Below, piece by piece: positions 39,163 to 46,955 of a stretch of DNA of 47,918 bases. Source of the stretch: Brenneria alni. Lineage in GTDB: Bacteria; Pseudomonadota; Gammaproteobacteria; Enterobacterales; Enterobacteriaceae. A program made the translations under genes and the position numbers. A model generated the notes under the pieces. That model saw only the letters and a program-made list of their open reading frames with translations. It was not told where the DNA came from and ran no database searches. The stretch covers positions 1 through 47,918 of the forward strand of contig NZ_MJLZ01000036.1 of the NCBI RefSeq assembly GCF_003666245.1. The letters run 5' to 3'. Every line of letters begins with the position of its first letter. Position 1 is the first letter of the stretch.

Positions 39163-39210
39163 GGCGCAGGAGGTCGGCCCACCCGAAAATGGTCTGCCTT
39201 TTCCTGCGCC
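39163..39210 (-). other. Intercistronic hairpin between the 93-residue gene and the PKS gene
   Basis: GGCGCAGGA (39163-39171) and TCCTGCGCC (39202-39210) form a perfect 9-bp outer stem with possible inner pairing. No U-run is present on the minus strand. It could uncouple expression of the small upstream protein from the large PKS. Confidence 0.6.
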
Positions 39211-39245
39211 GAGAAATCTACAAGGGATTGCTAAATTAAAATGAA

Positions 39246-39527
39246 TTATTTATTGTCACTTGAAATACCGGCGCCAACCTGATTAATCAGACTTTTCAGG
39301 TTATTTGCCGACGGATGTTGCAATGTCGCCTCAATTGAAACGGGAATGGCAGGGATCGCGGGAATATATTTCGCGCTCCAATATTTTTTGGACGCCAGAG
39401 CAATGCGTTGCCCAATGTTAATAACCGGGTGCGGCGTTGATGATTTCTGATGCCCCTGAACAACGGTGGCGGCAGAAATGACTTTAGCTTTAATTTCAGC
39501 GATAGAATTCGATGGATTAACAGTCAT
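39246..39527 (-). CDS. Small protein of unknown function in the NRPS-PKS operon
   Basis: This encodes 93 residues from the ATG at 39527 (MTVNPSNSIAEIKAKVISAA); a start 16 codons earlier lacks support, whereas AAGG sits about 9 bases before this ATG. There is no signal peptide and no carrier-protein Ser motif. The middle contains a Pro/Ile-rich segment, YIPAIPAIPVSIEATLQHP, and the C-terminus is Gly- and Ser-rich. I recognise no family. It is isolated by hairpins on both sides (39163-39210 and 39573-39589), which suggests an expression level different from that of the enzymes. Confidence 0.65.
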   Translation of the reverse strand: MTVNPSNSIAEIKAKVISAATVVQGHQKSSTPHPVINIGQRIALASKKYWSAKYIPAIPAIPVSIEATLQHPSANNLKSLINQVGAGISSDNK

Positions 39528-39572
39528 AATTAAATACCTTTTGCGTTGAAATGAAAAGTTAATGTATTGATA

Positions 39573-39589
39573 CACTCATTTCATGAGTG
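39573..39589 (-). other. Palindromic hairpin upstream of the 93-residue gene
   Basis: CACTCAT (39573-39579), TTC, ATGAGTG (39583-39589) lies about 50 bases upstream of the ATG at 39527. It may be an RNA hairpin in the leader or a dyad operator; the sequence does not decide. Confidence 0.55.
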
Positions 39590-39688
39590 GGTTTTCCCCC
39601 GGTTAATAAAAATATGTAGAATATACTCGTCATACTTCAGGTCTTCTGGGTGACGACCTTAATGCAACGTGAATTATTTAGCGAAAAG

Positions 39689-39961
39689 TTATGCTTTACT
39701 GCCTGTTCTCCCGGCGTGCACGTCATGAATACGTTGACTCAACATTCTAACTGTCGGGTATTGGAATAAGTCGACAATAGAAATAGGGACGTCCATTTTG
39801 TTTTTGATTTCCCGATACACTTTTGACATCAGCAAGGAGTTGCCTCCCGCATCAAAAAAATTCTCAAGGGGAGAGACGTCCTGATTGTTCAGAACCGTTC
39901 GCCAGATAGAAATAATGTTATTTTCAATCTCGGCGCTTAATGTGTTTTTATCATCTGACAT
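39689..39961 (-). CDS. Stand-alone peptidyl/acyl carrier protein
   Basis: This encodes 90 residues forming a single carrier domain. The phosphopantetheine site is FFDAGGNSLLMSKV with Ser42. The acidic N-terminus MSDDKN and the motif LFQYPTVRMLSQRI of helix 3-4 are typical of PCPs. It starts 10 bases after the stop of the adenylation enzyme gene, so that enzyme almost certainly loads it. A short Arg/Gly/Ser tail follows the domain. Confidence 0.92.
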   Translation of the reverse strand: MSDDKNTLSAEIENNIISIWRTVLNNQDVSPLENFFDAGGNSLLMSKVYREIKNKMDVPISIVDLFQYPTVRMLSQRIHDVHAGRTGSKA

Positions 39962-39971
39962 GTTTTCACCA

Positions 39972-41483
39972 TTAGTTATTTACACAGGAATACAGCTTTG
40001 ATTTGTCAATTTTTCCATTGGGATGCGTTGGCATTTCTTTCAACGCAATAAAGTGAGAAGGCATCATAAAAAAGGGCAACGACTTGGCCAGATGCTGCTT
40101 AATTTCATGCACGTCGATGGATTGCCGATGACGTAATACATAGAATGCAGATAATGACGGCGTACTCTGTTCCGCGTGCTGTTCGAGAATAACGGCAGCA
40201 TGATTAATTTGCGGCAATGCCTGTAAATGTGTTTCGATTTCCGTCAGCTCAATGCGATGACCACGTAATTTAATCTGGCTATCTATCCGGCCCAGGAATT
40301 CCAGGACGCCATCGGCGCGCTGTCTGACCCAGTCGCCGGTTTTATACATTTTTCGCCCCTTTTCACCAACAAAGGGGTCATCGACAAAACGTTCCTGAGT
40401 CAGCGTCTCCGCGTGCAGGTAACCTTTTGCTAAAATATCCCCCGCCAGATAAAGCTCGCCGCTTTCCCCCGGCGCGACAGGCGCCCGTTGCGCATTAAGC
40501 ACATAGGTTCGCGCATGCGGGATGGCGCGGCCAATCGGCACGATTTTTTCTTCGGCACCCGGTCGGCAACGCCAATGGCAGGCAAAAATCGTCGCTTCGG
40601 TGGGACCGTAGAGGTTGTGGATCTGCCCGGAATACTGGCGAGCGATGTCGTTGACCAGCGTTTGATCCAGCGCTTCGCCGCCGGCAAAGAGATGGCGCAA
40701 TGAACGGCAACCGGATAATACATTCGCCTCGACAATCACGCGCAATGCGGTGGGAACAAACTGCGCCACCGTGACCTGATGACGGTTTATAAACCCAGCC
40801 ATCAAGTGCGGGTCGTATTTCGCCTCCTCCGTGATGACCGCGCAACCGGCGCCGGTGATAAGCGGCCAGAAAATCTCCCATACCGAGACATCAAAGCTGA
40901 AGGTGGATTGGTTAAGAACCACATCTTCCGGCTTTAACGTAAAAGCGCTCTGCATCCACGTCAGATAATTCATGACGGTGCGGTGGCTGACCATCACGCC
41001 TTTTGGCGTGCCTGTCGACCCGGAGGTATATATCACGTAGCAAAGATGCTCTTGATTCACGTCAGGGAGAACGGGCGCGACCGCACAGGCGAGATCGACA
41101 CGGGTGATGTTCAGGGTCTGCCGATCACCCGGATTGAAGATCTGCGATCGCGCATCATCGGTAATGATCAGGCGCGCATCGGCATGATTCACCATGTAAG
41201 TCAGGCGATCCTGGGGGTAATAGGGATCGAGGGGCAAGTAGCAGGCGCCGGTTTTCAACACCCCTAACAGGCTGACGATCAGATCCGGACTTTTACCCAG
41301 ATAAATACCGACAATATCGCCGGGTTTAACGCCGCGTTTCAACAGATCGACCGCCAGCGCATTCGCCCGCTCATCCAACTGTCGATAGGTGAGTCGCTCT
41401 TTATCACACCGCAGTGCGATGCGTTCGGGCGTTTTATGCCGTTGCCGTTCGAAAGCAGCGTGAAGTACGCGCTCAGATGACAT
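39972..41483 (-). CDS. Stand-alone adenylation (amino-acid-activating) enzyme
   Basis: This encodes 503 residues forming one complete A domain: A3 YTSGSTGTPKG at 152-162, A5 LYGPTEAT near 291, A7 KTGD, A8 GRIDSQIKLRGHRIE and A10 NGKID with the catalytic Lys491. The A4 segment FSFDVSVWEIF retains Asp198 (the Asp235 equivalent), so an alpha-amino acid is expected. Reading the pocket by eye against GrsA gives D-V-W-Q-L-A-L-I-F-K, for which I know no assigned substrate. It sits directly before the stand-alone carrier gene. Confidence 0.92.
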   Translation of the reverse strand: MSSERVLHAAFERQRHKTPERIALRCDKERLTYRQLDERANALAVDLLKRGVKPGDIVGIYLGKSPDLIVSLLGVLKTGACYLPLDPYYPQDRLTYMVNHADARLIITDDARSQIFNPGDRQTLNITRVDLACAVAPVLPDVNQEHLCYVIYTSGSTGTPKGVMVSHRTVMNYLTWMQSAFTLKPEDVVLNQSTFSFDVSVWEIFWPLITGAGCAVITEEAKYDPHLMAGFINRHQVTVAQFVPTALRVIVEANVLSGCRSLRHLFAGGEALDQTLVNDIARQYSGQIHNLYGPTEATIFACHWRCRPGAEEKIVPIGRAIPHARTYVLNAQRAPVAPGESGELYLAGDILAKGYLHAETLTQERFVDDPFVGEKGRKMYKTGDWVRQRADGVLEFLGRIDSQIKLRGHRIELTEIETHLQALPQINHAAVILEQHAEQSTPSLSAFYVLRHRQSIDVHEIKQHLAKSLPFFMMPSHFIALKEMPTHPNGKIDKSKLYSCVNN

Positions 41484-41594
41484 GACTGAATCCTCTTATC
41501 CCGTTGATAACGCCTGATAAATATCAGGCATCCTGGTTTATTTTTTGGGCGGCCCCGAGAGCCGCGAACCTGACCGCGTGGCGCACGCCTCCCG

Positions 41595-42218
41595 TTATGT
41601 CGGCTCCTTCTGCGGCGGGGTTGTGGTGGTCGGCGGTTGCGAAATGGCGTACTGCGCCGCCGGGTTTTGCTTGATAGGTTGGGTTTGCGCATCGGTCAGG
41701 AAATCAATAACGCGCATAAGGGCTTCGGATGGCGGCAACCGCCGCACCTGGGTATGAATGCTATATTTGGCGCGCGTGTCCGTTGCTCTGGTCTGTGCCG
41801 CTTTATGAGATACGCGCCCCGTTATATTGACCTTAAATGGCCCCCATCCTGGTGCGATGGACAGATCGCCTGCGTCGTCGTTATCGTTGGCTAGCGCTTC
41901 GCTTTGGGTGACTTCAAGCTCGAAATCGATGGTTCCTTCTTCGATAGCCATGATCGGATGCGCAATCGCCGCCATAAGCGGTATACGCATGGTTTTCTGC
42001 GTCACACCTTGCGATACGCCACGTTCATCAACCAGCGTTTGGTCATAATCGAACTGTATCGTGGTGGCTTTATTGTCTTGAATACAGACGGACAGAAGAA
42101 AATCGGCATAAGCTTTACTGGCCTGCACTTGTGCCTTGATCATTGCCTGCAATGGACCGCTGATCATATTTTCCAGTGGTAATGCATTAATAATAGAACC
42201 GGTAAATTGCGAATCCAT
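41595..42218 (-). CDS. DUF2589-family protein, first copy (head of NRPS-PKS operon)
   Basis: This encodes 207 residues from the ATG at 42218 (MDSQFTGSIINALPLENMISG), which has AGAGGAA before it; the longer frame from 42356 is rejected. The pattern fits DUF2589: an N-terminal helix (GPLQAMIKAQVQASKAYADF), a beta-rich middle (MRIPLMAAIAHPIMAIEEG), then a C-terminal strand and helix (YSIHTQVRRLPPSEALMRVIDFLT), with a Gln/Pro/Thr-rich tail. The last segment aligns by eye with PPESIMRLIDEYT of the protein at 46948, so the two are homologous. No catalytic signature is evident; function is unknown. It is the first gene of the minus-strand series. Confidence 0.8.
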   Translation of the reverse strand: MDSQFTGSIINALPLENMISGPLQAMIKAQVQASKAYADFLLSVCIQDNKATTIQFDYDQTLVDERGVSQGVTQKTMRIPLMAAIAHPIMAIEEGTIDFELEVTQSEALANDNDDAGDLSIAPGWGPFKVNITGRVSHKAAQTRATDTRAKYSIHTQVRRLPPSEALMRVIDFLTDAQTQPIKQNPAAQYAISQPPTTTTPPQKEPT

Positions 42219-42564
42219 AATGGTTCCTCTGTTTCTCTGATAAATAAGGCATGATGGCGTGTCGAAAAAAGATAGCAAAGCGCAAAACAAAGAAATATCC
42301 GCCAGGATGCGGTAAGGGTTTCGTAATCCGGCATAGTCTGTTTGGTATATAGGCAACAGCCCAATTTATTTGTTAAATCCTTATTCAGGCATAAATTTTA
42401 TATTGTATGCCGTACACAATATTCATTCCCAGCCATGCGCGATAAAAGATATTTACTCGCATTTTCAGCATTCGCTTACGAGTAATATCAGCGAAAACCG
42501 TTAATGGAAGGCGAATCAGCAATACTCGCCCCAGGCGTTTCCTGAAATAGAGAGAAAGATACTG
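42219..42564. promoter_or_regulatory. Divergent promoter region between the DUF2589 and A-T-C genes
   Basis: This is 346 bases of AT-rich sequence with no gene. It must contain the start sites of both biosynthetic transcripts. A dyad, TATTGT (42401-42406) and ACAATA (42416-42421), with further partial symmetry between them, lies near the middle and is a candidate operator. No regulator gene for the cluster is visible in the window. Confidence 0.5.
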
Positions 42565-45500
42565 ATGAAAAATAGCAAACCGGTCTTCGACACGATCTCT
42601 GAATGGTCAATAAAGGTGCCCGATCAGGTGGCGGTCAATTTTGGCGGGCATACATTGAATTACCGTCAATTAGAACAGCAGTCGTGTTTACTGGCGGATT
42701 ATTTATTTTTGAATTATCCGGCTAATGGCAAAGGAAGAATAGCCGTTTATCTGGAACCCGGTTTAATGATGCCGGTGGTGTTGCTTGCCATTCTGAAGGC
42801 AGGCTATACCTATGTGCCGCTCTCTCATTTTCACCCCATAGAAAGGATCAGGCAAATTCTCGATGACGCCTCCGCCTTTCTGCTTCTTTCTACCCGCACA
42901 ATGCTGAATAGTACCCGGATCGACAACGATTTTCCCGCCACGCTGGCATTAGAGGATATCCACTATCCCATACCGCCTTATTCAGTGACCTTGCCGACCG
43001 TCGACAATAATGATCTGGCGTATATTTTATATACATCCGGTTCTACCGGCATACCGAAAGGGGTTGCCATCGAGCATCGCAATCTCAGTTATTATCTGGG
43101 CTGGTTTAATGACGATATATGGCCGCAGACCGGCGCGGTATTGCCCTTGACCTCGTCTCTCAGTTTTGCCGCCGCCGTTACACAATTGTACGCCCCGTTA
43201 TTGCGGGGCGATACGTTGCACATTTTACCGGCCGACAGCCTGAATGAACCGGCGGCGTTACTCGGTTGGTATCAACAGCACCCGGACGGCGCGCTCTACT
43301 GCGTCCCCACCGTTTGGGATGAACTGTTGAATTATCAGGCGGGCTCTCGCCCTGCCGCCGCTTTGCCTAAAACCGTGTTCCTCTCCGGCGAGCCGGTCTC
43401 TTTCGATCTTAAAGAGCGGACTTTCAGGCAAATCCCCGATGTGCGGCTATTTAACCTCTACGGTCCCACGGAAACCACCGCCAACTGTTCATTCAGTGAA
43501 TTGGAGAAAGGCAAAGTTGTGACGTTGGGCCGGGCATTGCGGGGCAGCGAAATTCTGATCATGGATGAAAATTTACAGCCTGTGGCGGAGGGGGAGGAAG
43601 GCGAAATCTGCGCCATAGGGGACGGTGTCGCACGTGGCTATATTCATCGTGAGGCGCTCAACCGGCAGCGCTTCTTCACGTATCGTCGAGGGGAGAACCG
43701 CTATTGGGGACATCGTACCGGCGATCTGGGCAAAGTGACGCCGCAAGGGGAAATTCTCTATCTGGGCCGCATCGATCGTCAGATCAAAATCAATGGCATA
43801 CGCATCGAACCGGAAGAGATAGAGATCGCCTTGCGCCAGCATCCCGACATTGATAAAGCGCTAGTGCGTCCCATTCAGGAAAGCGATGGTCATCAACGTC
43901 TGGCGGCATATCTGGTGAGTCGTAACCCCGAGCTTCCAACTAACGATATTCGTCGTTTTCTGCAAAGTAAACTGCCGCGCGCCATGCTCCCGGCGTATTT
44001 TATTATGTTGGAAAGCCTGCCCAAATTACCCAACGGCAAATTAGATATTCAGCGCCTGCCTGTGCCCTGTGCGCAGCGTCCTGAACTGGGGTATCCCTTC
44101 AAGGAAGCGGCTAATGAGCTGGAGCAGGAACTGATTGATATCTGGCAAGAGGTACTCGGGTTTCGCGAGGTGGGAGCCAACGACGACTTTTTTGAACTGG
44201 GCGGCGGCTCCTTGCAGGCAATGAAAGCCAGGCTATTGATTCGAAAACGGTTATTTAGCGATATTGATTATCCTCTGTTTTTCAATAATGCGACGCCGCA
44301 TTTGCTTGCCTTCATTGTGCCCTACTATGTCAACGACGATGAACCCTCCGTCAATACGCATAAAACGGATATTGACGATTTTGCGCCGTCATCCCATCAA
44401 CGCTATTTTCTGACCGTCGATCAGCTTAGTCCCGACCCTTCCATCTATCAGTTGGCCTTTCGTCTGACGATAGAGGGAGCCCTTGACGACGCGGCGGTGG
44501 AATGGAGCCTCAAGCGTATTCTGGCAGGCAACCCGGTGCTTCGAACCCGCTTCGATCTGGACAGTACTGCGTGCTTTGAAGGGTATTATGCGCCAGAAGC
44601 GATTCCGCTTGTCAGGCTGACGGGCATTGTCGCGCATCGCCTGGCGAACACGTTAAGCGACCGGGAGCTTCTGACGTTGGCAGGCACCGCGGATATGGAC
44701 CTGGAGAAAACCCCGCTGGTGCGGTTTCAACTGCTGTCGTTGACGGCGCAACGGCATATTCTGCTGGTGCGTGCGCACCATACGGTATTCGACCATGATT
44801 CTATTGGCTTGTTTTTCAATCAGTTTACTGATTATCTCCGTGCTTATGCCGCCGGAGATCGCCATTACAGGATAAACAGCGCAAAACATTATCGGCACTA
44901 TCGTCAACAACGGCATCAGCAAATTAACCCCAACCGTTATCCGCAGGAACGCGCATTCTGGCGAAATAAGCTGGCTGATGATCTGCGGGCGGGGGCTGAC
45001 GCCAGCGCGTTTCCCTCCATGGTCGATCAGGAGGGGGAAAACTACTGGTGTATCCTGTCAGAGCCGCTAAGTCTGGCGATAAAAAGGTATGCGCAAAAGC
45101 ATCGAACCACCGCGTTTGTCTGCATGCTGACTGCCTTTAATCGGCTATTGAACCTCACGACGCGTTATCACCATATCCCGATTGGCATCCCGGTCTCCAA
45201 TCGTATGTTGTATGAGCATGCCGCAACGATAGGCTGTTTTGTCAACATGGTGACCTATTATGACGCACCTAACCTTGAGGACGATTTCGCCGTGGTATTG
45301 GCACGCAGCCAGCAGAAAATCCATGCCATTCTGGATAATCAGACCATGCCTTATGATGAGTTGGTCAATGATTTACGCGCCGCAGGCGGGGTAGATAGGC
45401 TACGTTTTCCGGTCAGCTTTAACTATCTGACGGCCATGCCGCCGGCAGTGCGCATAAATAGTAGCGAATATCGGATTACGGATATCGCCAATAAGCAGGC

Positions 45501-45648
45501 GCGGTTGGACTTAACGCTGTCTGTTTATGATGAAGATGCGCTGGCGCTCTGTTTTAACTATCGTAAAAATGCATTCAGCGCGGACGACATCGCGACGTTC
45601 TCCAGGCATTACCACCAATTATTAACGGATATCGCGCAGCTGCGATAA
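42565..45648 (+). CDS. Nonribosomal peptide synthetase, A-T-C
   Basis: This encodes 1027 residues. The adenylation domain (about 5-500) has A3 YTSGSTGIPKG at 156-166, YGPTETT near 299, HRTGD and GKLDI. The carrier has FELGGGSLQ with Ser549. The C-terminal condensation domain (about 605-1027) has HHTVFDH at 738-744, keeping the active-site His and the Asp but with His instead of Gly after it. The A4 segment is SFAAAVTQLY, so Asp235 is replaced by Ala, which points to a substrate without a free alpha-amino group. Beginning with A and ending with C, it can act as a starter module that passes its acyl group to the next carrier, plausibly the stand-alone PCP. It is divergent from the rest of the cluster; the start has GAGAGAAAG upstream. 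Confidence 0.92.
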   Translation: MKNSKPVFDTISEWSIKVPDQVAVNFGGHTLNYRQLEQQSCLLADYLFLNYPANGKGRIAVYLEPGLMMPVVLLAILKAGYTYVPLSHFHPIERIRQILDDASAFLLLSTRTMLNSTRIDNDFPATLALEDIHYPIPPYSVTLPTVDNNDLAYILYTSGSTGIPKGVAIEHRNLSYYLGWFNDDIWPQTGAVLPLTSSLSFAAAVTQLYAPLLRGDTLHILPADSLNEPAALLGWYQQHPDGALYCVPTVWDELLNYQAGSRPAAALPKTVFLSGEPVSFDLKERTFRQIPDVRLFNLYGPTETTANCSFSELEKGKVVTLGRALRGSEILIMDENLQPVAEGEEGEICAIGDGVARGYIHREALNRQRFFTYRRGENRYWGHRTGDLGKVTPQGEILYLGRIDRQIKINGIRIEPEEIEIALRQHPDIDKALVRPIQESDGHQRLAAYLVSRNPELPTNDIRRFLQSKLPRAMLPAYFIMLESLPKLPNGKLDIQRLPVPCAQRPELGYPFKEAANELEQELIDIWQEVLGFREVGANDDFFELGGGSLQAMKARLLIRKRLFSDIDYPLFFNNATPHLLAFIVPYYVNDDEPSVNTHKTDIDDFAPSSHQRYFLTVDQLSPDPSIYQLAFRLTIEGALDDAAVEWSLKRILAGNPVLRTRFDLDSTACFEGYYAPEAIPLVRLTGIVAHRLANTLSDRELLTLAGTADMDLEKTPLVRFQLLSLTAQRHILLVRAHHTVFDHDSIGLFFNQFTDYLRAYAAGDRHYRINSAKHYRHYRQQRHQQINPNRYPQERAFWRNKLADDLRAGADASAFPSMVDQEGENYWCILSEPLSLAIKRYAQKHRTTAFVCMLTAFNRLLNLTTRYHHIPIGIPVSNRMLYEHAATIGCFVNMVTYYDAPNLEDDFAVVLARSQQKIHAILDNQTMPYDELVNDLRAAGGVDRLRFPVSFNYLTAMPPAVRINSSEYRITDIANKQARLDLTLSVYDEDALALCFNYRKNAFSADDIATFSRHYHQLLTDIAQLR

Positions 45649-45656
45649 CACGATGA

Positions 45657-45688
45657 TAGGGGAGCGCGGCAGTCGGGCGCCTCCCCTA
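45657..45688 (+). other. Hairpin after the A-T-C gene
   Basis: TAGGGGAG (45657-45664) pairs with CTCCCCTA (45681-45688), with further inner CGC/GCG pairing. There is no U-run, so it is at best a weak or factor-assisted terminator. It resembles the 12-bp hairpin after the PKS gene in being GC-rich with GGGAG/CTCCC cores. Confidence 0.5.
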
Positions 45689-45858
45689 CCGCTGTTGCTG
45701 GCGAGTGATTGGAGAGTAGAGTGAGGAAGGTGCGGAGCCTGGGGAGAGACCACGTCGTGAAGGGGGGAGCGGGTGCTGGACGTACATGCGAGCGATCGCC
45801 GTTGCTCTCGCTCTGATCTTGAATAATGCGGTGTTTTGGTAACTGTGCCGTATCACGA

Positions 45859-46290
45859 TTAATGTACCGGAGGGTCTTTGTCCTTGAGCGTTTTTTGCGG
45901 CGGGGCGTTTCGTCGGCGAACGCTTTTAGCCGCTTGTTTCAGTTCTGTGGCCACATCCAGAATGTCGTTACCCTCCCGATTGCTGAAGAAGTTTGCCAAT
46001 AATGTGATGAGGCCAACACTGATGGCACCAACCAGATAACCCAATCCAATGGCATTTTCTATTTGGTTTATATTGATATGTATTATTTCAGAAATAATTC
46101 CCACTAATGAAAATGCGGAAGAAATACTGATAATAATAATGATTAATAACGCGATGATTTTGTCATGATTATTCAGCTTCTGTGGTCGCCAAAAAAAAGA
46201 AATACTGAGTCCGCCGAATAGACCTGAAATCGCCGCGACAATATCGCTGATAAGAATGTCATATAATACCGATGAGCTTGAAAGTTCCAT
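45859..46290 (-). CDS. Small membrane protein, holin-like
   Basis: This encodes 143 residues with three hydrophobic segments (about 12-33, 46-68 and 83-104: IVAAISGLFGGLSISFF, IIALLIIIIISISSAFSLVGI, LVGAISVGLITLLANFF) and a basic, charged C-terminal tail (KQAAKSVRRRNAPPQKTLKDK). This architecture is that of a class I holin, though sequence alone does not prove it. It follows the GH24 lysozyme gene in the same orientation after about 200 bases. An unrelated membrane protein of a different function is the alternative. Confidence 0.6.
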   Translation of the reverse strand: MELSSSSVLYDILISDIVAAISGLFGGLSISFFWRPQKLNNHDKIIALLIIIIISISSAFSLVGIISEIIHININQIENAIGLGYLVGAISVGLITLLANFFSNREGNDILDVATELKQAAKSVRRRNAPPQKTLKDKDPPVH

Positions 46291-46487
46291 GATATCTCCA
46301 TGATAATTTGTGTTTTATATATCGGGGTGTTTTTTTAACCATAATCCTGCACGGTGCGAAAGCGCAGTTTTTGATGGTTTGGCTAATAACGGTAAAAGCA
46401 TGACCATCGGAAGTTGATAAATAAATCCGCTGGCATATTGACTTATCCTATATAGTCGGCAGGTAATTTCTGCGATGCGCGTATCGG

Positions 46488-46955
46488 TTAGTTTTCCCCC
46501 ACGGGCTCAGGAAGCAAAAAAAGCGTGCGTTCTGCTGCTCTGCGATGAAGGAGCCCTTCCACGGTTTGTTTCCCATCTTTATCCCAGCGTAAAAACTGAT
46601 CGGCGCAGGCGGCATAGTTTCCCTGGTTAAGCAGGCGTAATAATGTTGAATGCTCAAGATTTTCTACTCCCAGGTTGTAGGTAAATGATGCTAACGCATC
46701 AAACTGATTACCGTTAAGATCCACATCGACATAACAATGAATCCCGGCTTCCGCCCTCTTCAAGTCCTGACGTAGCAACATTTCGGCTTGCTGAAGCGTG
46801 ATCTCTTGGTCAAAGTTTTCATCCGGTAATATCAAATGCCCATACCCAATGGTTGGTTTACCTGCGGTATCAAGGTACTTGGTCAATCGCAGCCCTTCGA
46901 AATGTTTAATCAGAGTGATGCCCGCGGCGCCTGTCGTTTCTGGGATATTAGCCAT
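46488..46955 (-). CDS. GH24 (T4/P21-type) lysozyme
   Basis: This encodes 155 residues. The catalytic triad has the T4 lysozyme spacing: Glu20 in KHFEGLRL, Asp29 in YLDTAGK and Thr35 in KPTIGYGH. The C-terminal helices (NGNQFDALASFTYNLG, HRRAAERTLF) are typical of the family. It cleaves the peptidoglycan glycan strand. No signal peptide or membrane anchor is present, so access to the wall needs a holin or equivalent. Its start overlaps the stop of the DUF2589 gene by 8 bases, so the two are translationally coupled. No other phage genes are nearby. Confidence 0.92.
   Translation of the reverse strand: MANIPETTGAAGITLIKHFEGLRLTKYLDTAGKPTIGYGHLILPDENFDQEITLQQAEMLLRQDLKRAEAGIHCYVDVDLNGNQFDALASFTYNLGVENLEHSTLLRLLNQGNYAACADQFLRWDKDGKQTVEGLLHRRAAERTLFLLPEPVGEN

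Noticed and set aside
27643-45648. Known enterobacterial clusters: yersiniabactin, enterobactin-type, zeamine/fabclavine
   Set aside because: There are no cyclisation domains, no aryl-acid pathway genes and no PUFA-synthase-like enzymes; the domain set does not fit any of these.
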